Below, one piece after another: positions 16,083-24,030 of a stretch of 64,000 bases of DNA. Under the pieces are notes generated by a model. That model did no database searches. It was not told the origin of the DNA and was given only the letters and a program-made list of their open reading frames with translations. The translations under genes were made by a program, and so were the position numbers. The DNA lies in NCBI GenBank assembly GCA_017436575.1, contig JAFSCU010000049.1:19230-83229 (forward strand). Reading direction: 5' to 3'. Source of the stretch: Oscillospiraceae bacterium (lineage in GTDB: Bacteria > Bacillota > Clostridia > Oscillospirales > Ruminococcaceae). Position 1 is the stretch's first letter. Every line of letters begins with the position of its first letter.

Positions 16083-16115
16083 AAAAACAAAAAGCCCTGA
16101 CCTTTCGGTCAGGGC
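16083..16115 (-). terminator. Strong intrinsic terminator of the purine-rich RNA
   Basis: On the minus strand: a 9-bp GC-rich stem (arms 16107-16115 and 16094-16102) closed by a GAAA tetraloop, followed by the U-tract UUUUUGUUUUU. On the plus strand no U-tract follows, so it works only for the minus-strand transcript. Confidence 0.88.
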
Positions 16116-17576
16116 GCTTTATCTATTTCCACTTTCATCAAGCGGTGGTTTTGACCTTTCGGTCTCAACTCACTGCCTGGCGAATAGTTTCGTCTGCAAT
16201 TTCCTTTTGTCTTCCGTCGGATTCAATCCCCGCAGATGCTTCCTCCGACTCACCCTTGTCTTCCACTCATCGCTTCTGACTTTCTCTGGGCCGTCCATTC
16301 CACTGCTCTCACAGCTTCCTTTCCGCTTTCTGACCCCCTCTGTTTTGACTTCCTTTCGTCCGTCTCAGTTTTGGGTTCTGACTACTAAGCCTCTGTTCTT
16401 CTTTTCCTTACCTTCCCGGTTCCGCCTTACAGCTGCTTCCCCGGTGCCCGTCTTGGCTCTCGCCTTCCTCGGTTTCCCCTTTCTCTCCGGCCTGATTTCT
16501 CATGCCTTACTTCCAGGTTCCTGTACTCAGCTCTACTGTTCGTTTCCTTTCACTCTTCCCTGCTTCGCTCCCACAGCCGTTCCACAGGTGCTTACCTTCT
16601 TCTCCGCTTTCTCTCGTCCGCTTCTCTTCCGGTCTTTTCCACTTCCTGCTTGCTTTCTTTCGTCCGCTCGCCTTCCGCTTCCAGCTACTCAGCCTTCTGC
16701 TCTTCCTTTCCTCTTCTTCCCGGTTCTGCCTTGCAGCTGCTTTCCCGGTGCCCCGCCTCCGCTCTCGCTTCCTCGGTTTCCCCTTTCTCTCCGGCCTGGT
16801 TTCCCGTGCCTTCCTTCCAGGTTTCTGTACTCGGCTCTACTGTTGGTTTCCTTTCGCCCTTCCCTGATTCGCTCCCGCAGCTGTTCCTCAGGTGCTTACC
16901 TTATGCTCTCGCTTTCGGTCTATCCCCTTCTTTTCCGCTTCCTTTCGTCTGCTTCTTTTCCGGTTCCGGCTACTCAGCCTCTGTTTCTTCCTTTCCTCTT
17001 TCTTCCCGCTTCCGTCTCACAGTAACTTCCACAGTGCTGCCTCTCTGCCTTCCGGCTTCCTTGCCTTTCCATTTCCGCTCCACCCGGTTTCCCGTGTTTT
17101 GCTTCCATTTCTTCGTACTCGGCTCTCTGTCAGTTTCCTTTCGTCCCTCCCGGTTTCGCTCCCACAGCTGTTTCCCCGGTGCTTCCCTTTTGCTTTCGCT
17201 TTCGGGCTTTCCCCTTCCGCTCTGCTTTCTTTCGTCCGCTTCGCTTTGGTTCTGACTACTCAGCCTTCCGTCTTTCTTTTCCCTTCTTCCCGTTTTCCCC
17301 TGTCGGCGGTTCCTTCGGTGCCGTCTGGCAACCTTTCGGCTTCCTTACTCTTCCTCTTCCGTCCGGCCTGTTTCCATGCCGTCCTTCCGATTTCGGTACT
17401 CAGCTTTCTGCAGTTCCTTTCTCCCACGCTGGCTCGCCCCACAGTGCTACCCCAGAGCCCCGGCCTTCCCTTTCGGACTTTGGCCGTTCCACTTTGCTTA
17501 TCGCTTCAGGTTCGGTTACTTGGCTTCAGGTTTCTGCCTTTTCGGCTTTCTTCCTGTCTGTCCTCTTCGTGACAGC
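16085..17576 (-). ncRNA. Candidate novel purine-rich tandem-repeat RNA, about 1.5 kb
   Basis: A near-consensus promoter (17583-17611) and a strong terminator (16083-16115) bracket a transcript of about 1.49 kb. Its body is about three-quarters purine on the minus strand (75-78 percent in two 60-base lines counted by hand) and more GC-rich than its surroundings. About 142-base imperfect units repeat, each with GCTGAGTA and most with a GACGAAAG-like element. GACC-GAAA-GGTC hairpins occur near the 3' end. No minus-strand open frame exceeds about 60 codons and none has a ribosome-binding site, so I favour a non-coding RNA. The very many GGA triplets recall RNA sponges of CsrA-type proteins, but that is speculation. 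I recognise no known RNA family. Confidence 0.6.
16382..17575 (-). repeat. Imperfect tandem repeat, about 142-bp period
   Basis: On the plus strand the anchor TACTCAGC or a close variant begins near 16382, 16524, 16684, 16826, 16968, 17116, 17256, 17397 and 17514, i.e. steps of 142, 160, 142, 142, 148, 140, 141 and 117. A second anchor, TTTCGTCCG or variants, recurs at 16354, 16658, 16943 and 17230, giving a higher-order period of 285-304. Adjacent 290-bp units look more alike than adjacent 142-bp ones, so the array probably grew by duplication of a two-unit block. The stretch 16140-16380 looks like further decayed units. Confidence 0.8.
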
Positions 17577-17582
17577 TTGATT

Positions 17583-17611
17583 ATGATACCACATCATCCT
17601 AGCATTGTCAA
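17583..17611 (-). promoter_or_regulatory. Near-consensus promoter of the purine-rich RNA
   Basis: On the minus strand: -35 TTGACA (17606-17611), exactly 17 bases, -10 TATCAT (17583-17588). Transcription should start near 17576, the base at which the repeat tract begins. One of the best sigma-A-type promoters in the window. Confidence 0.78.
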
Positions 17612-17779
17612 CAACTTTTTTAAATATTTTTTGTATATTTTCACGATTTGTCGAAATTGCAATATTAAATTTCATTTTTGGCACTATGCATAGGTTATAT
17701 TGCACATATTTGTGCAGAGTGTACAACAGTAATGCTGCTGTTCCACTTATGAAACAAAATCCATACAAAAAGTAAATTG

Positions 17780-17808
17780 TTGATATTTGAGTCTGAATAC
17801 AGTATAAT
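17780..17808 (+). promoter_or_regulatory. Promoter upstream of the left attachment site, probable former ychF promoter
   Basis: TTGATA (17780-17785), 17-base spacer, TATAAT (17803-17808). It points into the left copy of the ychF start region at 17956-18005. Without the integrated element it would drive ychF. Its transcript now reads a 14-codon frame and should end at 18196-18238. Confidence 0.65.
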
Positions 17809-17955
17809 TATATTATTATATAGCACCCTTTATATAAAAAAGACAGCCAATTCACTCCTGTTACATACGATTCCTCTGCAAAAAGGTAATCGATTTTTAA
17901 TTGTTATGGTGTCAAAATGGCGTCAAATATAATTTCGGATTTACAAGAACTCAGT

Positions 17956-18005
17956 AAAATAAAGGAAAATTAAAAGGAGAATATAGATTATGAAACTTGG
18001 TATCG
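17956..18005 (+). other. Left attachment site (attL), copy of the ychF start
   Basis: A 50-bp match to 29657-29706 with a single mismatch at 17965. It includes AAAAGGAGA, an ATG at 17991 and codons for MKLGI. After the match the frame runs on as a 14-residue peptide (MKLGIEMKMPVSVS) and stops. Confidence 0.78.
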
Positions 18006-18055
18006 AAATGAAAATGCCGGTTTCTGTATCTTGATAAATCCTTATAAAAGTGAGA

Positions 18056-18078
18056 AAAACCGCTATTCAAGCGGTTTT
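18056..18078. terminator. Stem-loop inside the left end of the element
   Basis: Perfect 9-bp inverted repeat AAAACCGCT / AGCGGTTTT with a 5-base loop, shortly after the truncated ychF-like frame. Weak U-tract, so termination is possible but not certain. Confidence 0.5.
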
Positions 18079-18131
18079 AGGACATATTTTACACACATAA
18101 AACTTTATGAAATCCACCATATCTTCACACC

Positions 18132-18153
18132 AAAATGGTGAGAAAATGGTGAT
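18132..18153 (+). other. Left arm-type integrase repeat
   Basis: AAAATGGTGAGAAAATGGTG and two more bases; 20 of 22 match 29604-29625 in the same orientation. Two tandem AAAATGGTGA units. Confidence 0.6.
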
Positions 18154-18195
18154 ACAAATTATAAAAAGAGCCTTGCATTTAATCTTTTAACTTAA

Positions 18196-18238
18196 GAGAT
18201 GGTATTCAGTTTCTAAAATTGAGTACCATCTTTTTTTA
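18196..18238 (+). terminator. Intrinsic terminator
   Basis: Arms AGATGGTA (18197-18204) and TACCATCT (18224-18231), extended by partial pairing around a CTAA loop, then a T-run. Confidence 0.75.
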
Positions 18239-18329
18239 TTTTGCAACTGTTTAAAATCAGTGTTTACAGAACAGTTTATCTTGTTTTTACTTTTAAGTAA
18301 TAATAGCTACAGTTATCCACAAAGGTTTT

Positions 18330-18354
18330 GCCCCGCAGTAAAATACTGCGGGGC
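18330..18354. other. GC-rich stem-loop after the Na+/Pi transporter gene
   Basis: Perfect 11-bp inverted repeat GCCCCGCAGTA / TACTGCGGGGC with a 3-base loop, 17 bases downstream of the transporter stop on the minus strand. It lacks a U-tract but may protect or end the transcript. Confidence 0.55.
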
Positions 18355-18370
18355 GGGTGGGAAATGTATT

Positions 18371-20119
18371 TTAAATAAGGGAAAATCTTGCTTTATTATT
18401 TCTGTATATTTCCTGATAGGAAGATTCTTCGTCTCTTCTGTAATTTCTTGAAGATTCGTGTGGTGCATATTCAGAAGAAACTGATTCTATAACAGCGATA
18501 GCAACATTTGAACAATGAGCAGATGCTCTTTCATAGGCATTCAGCAGGTCAGAAAGTACAAAACCAAGTTCGATTGTACATTCTTTGTTTCTCAGACGCA
18601 GAATGTGGTTATCTTTTATCTGCATAATCATTTCGTTTATGACATGCTGCAGAGGTTCAATTTCAAAAGCTGTCTGTATATCATTGTCCACAAATGCTTT
18701 TTCTGTAAGATTCATCAGTTCGTGTGATGCTTTTTCCAGTACAGCTATTTCTTTCATAGCTTCAGCAGAGAATTTAACCTGCTTTTCCATCATTTCAATG
18801 GCGGTATTTACCACATTTACTGAATAGTCACTGATTCTTTCGAAATCGTTTATAACATGCAGGATTTTGCTTACCTGATGGCTGTCATCGCTTGTCATAT
18901 CCTGTTCAGTCAGCTGAACAAGGTAAGTACCCAGTTTATCTTCATATTTATCAACAGTACTTTCCATCTGTCTGATTTCTTCTACAGATTCATCGGAGAA
19001 TTTGTCAATGGAAGATGTGGATTTGATAAAGCCTTTAAGAGCTATTTCTGCCATTTCATTTGCAACTGTTCTGCTTCTTTCAACAGCTACAGATGGTGTG
19101 TTCAGCAGCAGTGTGTCAAGCAGTGCAAATTCTTCTGCTTCCTTGTCATCCTTGATAGTGGCCATTGCCATTTTTTCCAACAGGCCGGCACAAGGCAGCA
19201 GAATAACTGTAGCAACCACATTGAATGCTGTATGCACAAGCGCAATACCTTTCTGGTCAATAACATTTGTTATGAACGGAAAATCAAATATGGCGTTAAG
19301 ACCATAGAAACCAAGCATGAAAATAACTACGCCTGTTATATTGAAATACAGATGAACTGCAGCAGTGCGCTTTGCATTTTTTGTTGTGCCCAGGGAAGAA
19401 AGGATAGCTGTTACACAGGTACCTATGTTCTGACCCATGATAATAGGCAATGCGCTGCCAAAAGTTATGGCGCCTGTAGAGGACAATGCCTGCAGTATAC
19501 CAACAGAAGCTGATGACGACTGAATGATAGCAGTAACCAATGCACCTGCCATAACACCCAGTATAGGGTTTGTAAATGTTACAAACAGCTGCTGGAATCC
19601 AGGAATTGTTCTGAGCGGTTTTACTGCGGCAGACATCATATCCATACCTGTCATAAGAATTGTGAAACCAAGCAGAACTGTACCAAGGTTTTTCTTTTTG
19701 TCCTTTTTGCTGCCCATATACATCAGCAGACCGATAAATGCCAGCACAGGTGCAAATGAAGACGGTTTCATCATTTTGATGATAAAACTGTCACCCTGCA
19801 GACCTGTAAGGGAAAGAATCCAGGCTGTTATTGTAGTACCTACATTGGCACCCATGATAATGCCGATAGCCTGTTTAAGTGACATAATGCCGGAGTTTAC
19901 AAAGCCAACTACCATAACTGTTGTTGCAGAGGAAGACTGAATAACAGCCGTTACACCAAGGCCAAGCAGAAAGCCTCTTAATGGGCTGGCTGTCATTCTG
20001 CCAAGGATAGCACTCAGCTTGCTGCCTGCGGCTTTTTCCAGGGCTTTGCCCATTACATCCATGCCATACATAAAAAGGGCAAGGCCACCCATCAGGGAAA
20101 ACACATCAAATATACTCAT
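18371..20119 (-). CDS. Na+/phosphate cotransporter with C-terminal PhoU-like domain
   Basis: A 582-residue protein of the Na/Pi-II family. Two inverted membrane repeats each carry the signature QSSSA (AVIQSSSATTVMVVGF in the first, AIIQSSSASVGILQ in the second) that forms the phosphate and sodium site. After about residue 340 the protein is soluble and helical, resembling PhoU, the common bacterial form. It sits alone in its transcription unit upstream of a GC-rich stem-loop, with three Pho-box-like repeats at 20208-20238 in front of it, so it is probably induced by phosphate starvation together with pstSCAB. The start has an AAGGAGT site. Confidence 0.92.
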   Translation of the reverse strand: MSIFDVFSLMGGLALFMYGMDVMGKALEKAAGSKLSAILGRMTASPLRGFLLGLGVTAVIQSSSATTVMVVGFVNSGIMSLKQAIGIIMGANVGTTITAWILSLTGLQGDSFIIKMMKPSSFAPVLAFIGLLMYMGSKKDKKKNLGTVLLGFTILMTGMDMMSAAVKPLRTIPGFQQLFVTFTNPILGVMAGALVTAIIQSSSASVGILQALSSTGAITFGSALPIIMGQNIGTCVTAILSSLGTTKNAKRTAAVHLYFNITGVVIFMLGFYGLNAIFDFPFITNVIDQKGIALVHTAFNVVATVILLPCAGLLEKMAMATIKDDKEAEEFALLDTLLLNTPSVAVERSRTVANEMAEIALKGFIKSTSSIDKFSDESVEEIRQMESTVDKYEDKLGTYLVQLTEQDMTSDDSHQVSKILHVINDFERISDYSVNVVNTAIEMMEKQVKFSAEAMKEIAVLEKASHELMNLTEKAFVDNDIQTAFEIEPLQHVINEMIMQIKDNHILRLRNKECTIELGFVLSDLLNAYERASAHCSNVAIAVIESVSSEYAPHESSRNYRRDEESSYQEIYRNNKARFSLI

Positions 20120-20207
20120 AATTACTCCTTATAGTAAAAACATTTAATAATTAATTTATCAAACGCAATTATGATAGCATTTTGAAAGTAAAGTTTTTAG
20201 ACAAGGT

Positions 20208-20238
20208 GAGTGAAATTTATGTCAAATCTATGTGAAAT
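20208..20238 (-). promoter_or_regulatory. Pho-box-like triple direct repeat before the Na+/Pi transporter
   Basis: On the plus strand the 9-mers GAGTGAAAT (20208), ATGTCAAAT (20219) and ATGTGAAAT (20230) are spaced exactly 11 bases. The minus-strand form is ATTTCACAT/ATTTGACAT. An 11-base period is the hallmark of PhoB/PhoP half-sites, and the same 9-mers occur before pstS. Confidence 0.72.
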
Positions 20239-20242
20239 AACA

Positions 20243-20278
20243 AAAACCATAGCTGAAAATCAGCTATGGTTTTGTTTT
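20243..20278. terminator. Bidirectional terminator after phoR
   Basis: Arms AAAACCATAGCTG (20243-20255) and CAGCTATGGTTTT (20261-20273) with an AAAAT loop; ends the long pst-pho transcript on the minus strand. Confidence 0.82.
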
Positions 20279-20288
20279 ATTAAAATTA

Positions 20289-21947
20289 TTATACAGTTGT
20301 ATCAAAAAGAACAGAAATTGTTGTTCCTTTGTCTGGTTCGCTTTCTATAATGATTTTACCGTGATGGTATTGTACAGCGTGCTTTACAATTGAAAGTCCC
20401 AGGCCTGTACCTCCGGACTGTTTGGAATGACTTTTGTCCACCCTGTAAAAGCGTTCAAATATTTTTTCCTGATGTTCTGAAGAAATGCCTATTCCCGTAT
20501 CTTTAACGCTGAAACACACAGTGCCTGCTTTTTCTTCAACAGAAATATCAACACTGCCGCCTTCCCTGTTGTACTTTATAGCATTGTCGCAAAGATTGTA
20601 AACAATTTCATGCAGCAATCTGCGTACACCACAGATTACCCCATCATCACCTGATATATTCAACGATATGTTTTTCATTTTTGCAGCATCCGACAGTGTT
20701 TCACACACCTCTTCAGCTATATTACGCAAACACACATCTTCACGGGGCATATCCACACCTTCGTCCAGCTGTGACAGGCGGATAATATCATCTATAAGTA
20801 TAACCAGCCTTGAAGCTTCCTTGCGGATACGGCCTACAAAACGCGGTATATCGTCTTCTTTTACAATTCCGTTTTCCATAAGTTCTGCTGAACCGATGAT
20901 TGTCTGCAGCGGAGTTTTAAGTTCGTGGGATACATTTGCTGTGAATTCCTGGCGGTGTTTTTCTGCATTGACCTGTTCAGTAATGTCAAATGCAAGGATT
21001 ACAATGCCGTGGATCTTTCCGTCTGCATCGATACGGCTTAAATCAAACTGATAGTTTCTGCCGTTCTTTTTGGTATAGAAGAACGCTTGTCCCTTATCCT
21101 TCACTTCATTGATTGCCTGGCGCATATCCTGCTTGCGGTCTATTGTCAGAAAATCTTCGCCAACGCAGTCTATGTTTATACCAAACAGTTTTTTAGCCGC
21201 AGGGTTTATGCTGATTATTCTGCCATTGCTGTCCAGAAGAACCATCGCTTCTTTCATATTGTCGGTAATCTGCTCAAACTCATCCTGTTTCTGCTGTAAA
21301 GTCCACATCTGATATTCAATTTCTTTATGCTGTGAATGGATGCGGCGCAGTAATGGTGCAAGTTCTTCGTAAACATCGTTTTCCATTGGTTTGTCCAAAT
21401 TCAGTTTGTTCAGTGGTTCCACTACACGTTTTGCCATACGGTCTGCCAGCCAACCGGAAAGACAGAATGCAATTGCAATAACAAATGCTATAGGCTGAAC
21501 CATACCGAGTACCAGAGCAATGGCTGTTGCACGGCTGACAGAAATGCGCAGAACACTGCCGTCTTCAAGACGGGTTGCTTCATAGATGGTCTGCTCTGTC
21601 AAAGTAGAGGACTGTCTCATACTGCTGCCTGTACCATAGGTCAGGGCTTCTTTTATTTCTTCACGGTCTGCGTGATTTTCCATTGAGGATTTGTCAGCGT
21701 GGCTGTCAAAAACAACATTGCCATCGGCATCTACCCAGGTCAAACGGTATCTGTCATAATCCAGGCCAGCAAGATAGTCTTCCCCCAGCAGTTCTGCTGC
21801 ACTGGCGGCAAGGCTGAGTTCATCTTTCAGCTGTTCTTCCTGAACATTTCCAAAATAATGATAAAGTACACCTGTGATTATAATCAAACTGGCCATAAGA
21901 ACTGCAGCAGCCACCGAGATTATGGATTTGAATATTTTACTTGTCAT
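20289..21947 (-). CDS. phoR: Phosphate regulon sensor histidine kinase PhoR
   Basis: A 552-residue membrane kinase: N-terminal transmembrane segment (about 6-28), an outer sensory region, a second membrane segment (about 145-168), then a PAS domain, the dimerisation helix with phospho-accepting histidine (HELKTPLQTIIGSAELM), and an ATPase domain with DTGIGIS and GGTGLGLS. It phosphorylates PhoB when phosphate is scarce. The start at 21947 is chosen for GGGAGGCAG just before it; it overlaps the phoB 3' end by 11 bases, showing coupling. The gene order pstSCAB-phoU-phoB-phoR makes the function secure. Confidence 0.93.
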   Translation of the reverse strand: MTSKIFKSIISVAAAVLMASLIIITGVLYHYFGNVQEEQLKDELSLAASAAELLGEDYLAGLDYDRYRLTWVDADGNVVFDSHADKSSMENHADREEIKEALTYGTGSSMRQSSTLTEQTIYEATRLEDGSVLRISVSRATAIALVLGMVQPIAFVIAIAFCLSGWLADRMAKRVVEPLNKLNLDKPMENDVYEELAPLLRRIHSQHKEIEYQMWTLQQKQDEFEQITDNMKEAMVLLDSNGRIISINPAAKKLFGINIDCVGEDFLTIDRKQDMRQAINEVKDKGQAFFYTKKNGRNYQFDLSRIDADGKIHGIVILAFDITEQVNAEKHRQEFTANVSHELKTPLQTIIGSAELMENGIVKEDDIPRFVGRIRKEASRLVILIDDIIRLSQLDEGVDMPREDVCLRNIAEEVCETLSDAAKMKNISLNISGDDGVICGVRRLLHEIVYNLCDNAIKYNREGGSVDISVEEKAGTVCFSVKDTGIGISSEHQEKIFERFYRVDKSHSKQSGGTGLGLSIVKHAVQYHHGKIIIESEPDKGTTISVLFDTTV

Positions 21948-22617
21948 ACCCTGCCTCCCAGCGATAGCCCACACTGCGCACTGTTTCGATCATTTTCCCA
22001 TAGTCTTCCAATTTCTGTCGCAATGTGCGTATATGTGAATCAAGTGTGCGGGAATCCCCCATATAGTCCATGTTCCACACCTGTGAAAACAGCTGTTCAC
22101 GGGTGTACACCATACCCGGATGGGAAAGGAACATTCGCAACAGTTCAAATTCTTTGTAAGTAAGCTGTACACGCTTGCCATCCACGCTTACAGTGTGCTC
22201 GTCCATATTCACAACCAAACCACCGGATTTAAGCAGTTTGGAAACCTGCTGTGGCTGGCTGCGGCGCAAAACCGCTTTTACCCTGGACACCATTTCCATA
22301 ATGCTGAAAGGTTTTACAATATAGTCATCAGCACCTAAGTCCAGGCCACGGATACGGTCGTATTCCTGCCCCTTTGCTGTTGCCATAATAACCGGGATAC
22401 CATTATATTCAGGAGTTTCCCTCATTTTAGTCAAAATCTCGATACCATCCATACCTGGCAGCATTATATCAAGAACAACAAGTTCCGGTTTTTCTTTTTT
22501 CAGTGCTTCCCAAAAAGACAGCCCATCTTCGAAGCCTCTGGTTTCAAACCCGGCAGAATTCAACGCATATAATTCAATGTCACGGATGCCTGAATCATCC
22601 TCTACACACCATATCAT
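21937..22617 (-). CDS. phoB: Phosphate regulon response regulator PhoB/PhoP
   Basis: A 226-residue OmpR-type response regulator. The receiver domain has the acidic pair at 6-8, phospho-acceptor Asp50 (VVLDIMLPGMDG) and the conserved ADDYIVKPF lysine region. The C-terminal winged-helix domain contains TLDSHIRTLRQKLE and VRSVGYRWE. It should bind the 11-base repeats upstream of pstS and the Na+/Pi transporter gene. The gene lies 2 bases after phoU and overlaps phoR. Confidence 0.93.
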   Translation of the reverse strand: MIWCVEDDSGIRDIELYALNSAGFETRGFEDGLSFWEALKKEKPELVVLDIMLPGMDGIEILTKMRETPEYNGIPVIMATAKGQEYDRIRGLDLGADDYIVKPFSIMEMVSRVKAVLRRSQPQQVSKLLKSGGLVVNMDEHTVSVDGKRVQLTYKEFELLRMFLSHPGMVYTREQLFSQVWNMDYMGDSRTLDSHIRTLRQKLEDYGKMIETVRSVGYRWEAGYDK

Positions 22618-22619
22618 AA

Positions 22620-23264
22620 TTATGCCTCCTTATGTGTACCTGTTACAGAATAAATTACCCATTCAGCTATATTTGTTGCATGATCGCCGATACGTTCGAA
22701 ATACTTGGAAATCATCAAAAGGTCAAGGGCAAATTCTCCGTCAGCAGAATTCTCTGAAATCAACTTGATTATATCATATTTTACTTTTAAAAAATAGCTG
22801 TCTACAATGTCGTCCCGTCTGATTACTTCCTGCGCCAGTTCAACATCTTTTTTGACAAATGCATCCACACTGTCTGTTACCATTTTTACGGTTTCCCTTG
22901 CCATCAGCTCGATGATTTCCAGACCATCCATTGTGTGATTTCCTATGGATATTACAATTTCGGCAATATCTTCTGCCTGGTCGCCGATGCGTTCCATATC
23001 GGTAATCATTTTAAGCGCCGCAGAAATGGCACGCAGGTCACGGGCAACCGGCTGCTGATGAAGAAGCAGTTTCATACAATGTCCTTCAATTTCACGTTCC
23101 ATCCGGTCAATGGCAGAACTGTTTCTTTTTACTTTTTGCGCAAGTTCAATATCATTATTTGTCAGGGCTTTTACCGCAGAAGCAATGGCTTCTTCGCACA
23201 TAGCACCCATTTCGATAAGTTCTCTATTCATTTCAAACAGCTGTTCATCAAATCTGTTTCTCAT
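22620..23264 (-). CDS. phoU: Phosphate signalling protein PhoU
   Basis: A 214-residue all-helical protein of two three-helix bundles. Both bundles show the metal-binding E/DxxxD pattern: MITDMERIGDQAEDIAEI in the first and MISKYFERIGDHATNIAEW in the second. PhoU links Pst transporter status to PhoR and keeps the kinase off when phosphate is plentiful. The start at 23264 follows AAGGAGGA; longer in-frame starts would overlap pstB and lack a site. It lies 10 bases after pstB. Confidence 0.95.
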   Translation of the reverse strand: MRNRFDEQLFEMNRELIEMGAMCEEAIASAVKALTNNDIELAQKVKRNSSAIDRMEREIEGHCMKLLLHQQPVARDLRAISAALKMITDMERIGDQAEDIAEIVISIGNHTMDGLEIIELMARETVKMVTDSVDAFVKKDVELAQEVIRRDDIVDSYFLKVKYDIIKLISENSADGEFALDLLMISKYFERIGDHATNIAEWVIYSVTGTHKEA

Positions 23265-23274
23265 ACTGTCCTCC

Positions 23275-24030
23275 TTATCCGAATCTGCCGGTAATATAGT
23301 CTTCTGTACGTTTATCTTTTGGCTGTGAGAAAATATCATCGGTTTTGCCAAACTCTACAAGTTCACCCAGCAGGAAAAATGCTGTATAGTCGGACACTCT
23401 CACCGCCTGCTGCATATTGTGTGTAACCATAATGATAGTGTACTTTTCTTTCAGTTCCATAGCCAGTTCTTCAATACGGGATGTGGAAATAGGGTCAAGG
23501 GCGGATGTTGGCTCATCCATCAGCAGTATTTCCGGCTGTACTGCCAGTGCTCTTGCAATACAAAGTCTCTGCTGCTGACCGCCGGACATACCAAGAGCAT
23601 TTTTCTTCAGCCTGTCTTTTACTTCGTCCCATATTGCGGCATCGCGCAGGGCCTGTTCCACAATTTCATCCAGCTGTGCCTTGTTGGTAATACCGTGGGT
23701 GCGAGGGCCATAGGCCACGTTGTCATATATACTCATTGGAAATGGGTTAGGTTTCTGGAAAACCATACCTATTTTCTTTCGCAGGCTGTTTACATCCACC
23801 TCTTTACTGAATATATCTGTATCATTGTAACGTATGTCACCTGTGATTTTCACACTTGGAATAAGGTCGTTCATTCTGTTAAGTGTTTTAAGGAAAGTGG
23901 ATTTGCCACAGCCTGACGGACCGATAAGAGCTGTAATGCTTTTTTCAGGGATTTCTATGTTTATATTATTCAAAGCCTTGTGGTCACCATACCACAGGCT
24001 CATATCTTTAACTGTGATTATATTACTCAT
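23275..24030 (-). CDS. pstB: Phosphate ABC transporter ATP-binding protein PstB
   Basis: A 251-residue ATPase that powers phosphate import with PstA/PstC. Walker A is GPSGCGKST (about 37-45), the ABC signature SGGQQQR, Walker [13 protein letters not shown] and the switch histidine VTHNMQQA. The [16 protein letters not shown] stretch is characteristic of PstB. The length is typical. It overlaps the pstA stop by 4 bases. Confidence 0.97.
   Translation of the reverse strand: MSNIITVKDMSLWYGDHKALNNINIEIPEKSITALIGPSGCGKSTFLKTLNRMNDLIPSVKITGDIRYNDTDIFSKEVDVNSLRKKIGMVFQKPNPFPMSIYDNVAYGPRTHGITNKAQLDEIVEQALRDAAIWDEVKDRLKKNALGMSGGQQQRLCIARALAVQPEILLMDEPTSALDPISTSRIEELAMELKEKYTIIMVTHNMQQAVRVSDYTAFFLLGELVEFGKTDDIFSQPKDKRTEDYITGRFG

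Noticed and set aside
15985-17255. Long plus-strand open frames (346, 201 and 226 residues) rich in Ser, Phe, Leu and Pro
   Set aside because: The frames are open because pyrimidine-rich DNA has few stop codons. Three frames are open at once, none has a ribosome-binding site, and the sequence is a tandem repeat with unit length not a multiple of three. The minus-strand promoter and terminator explain the tract better.
17260-17442. Minus-strand 60-residue Lys/Arg/Glu-rich frame within the repeat RNA
   Set aside because: Low complexity as expected from purine-rich DNA, no ribosome-binding site, and not repeated in the other units.
16354-17575. CRISPR array
   Set aside because: Units are about 142 bases and diverged throughout; there are no short identical repeats with unique spacers and no cas genes.
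17526-17768. Minus-strand 80-residue frame across the RNA promoter
   Set aside because: It overlaps the -35 and -10 of the repeat RNA, has no ribosome-binding site and no family resemblance.
18313-18321. A perfect DnaA box TTATCCACA inside the integrated element
   Set aside because: A single box without neighbours, AT-rich unwinding region or dnaA nearby; likely chance. It could matter only if the excised element replicates.
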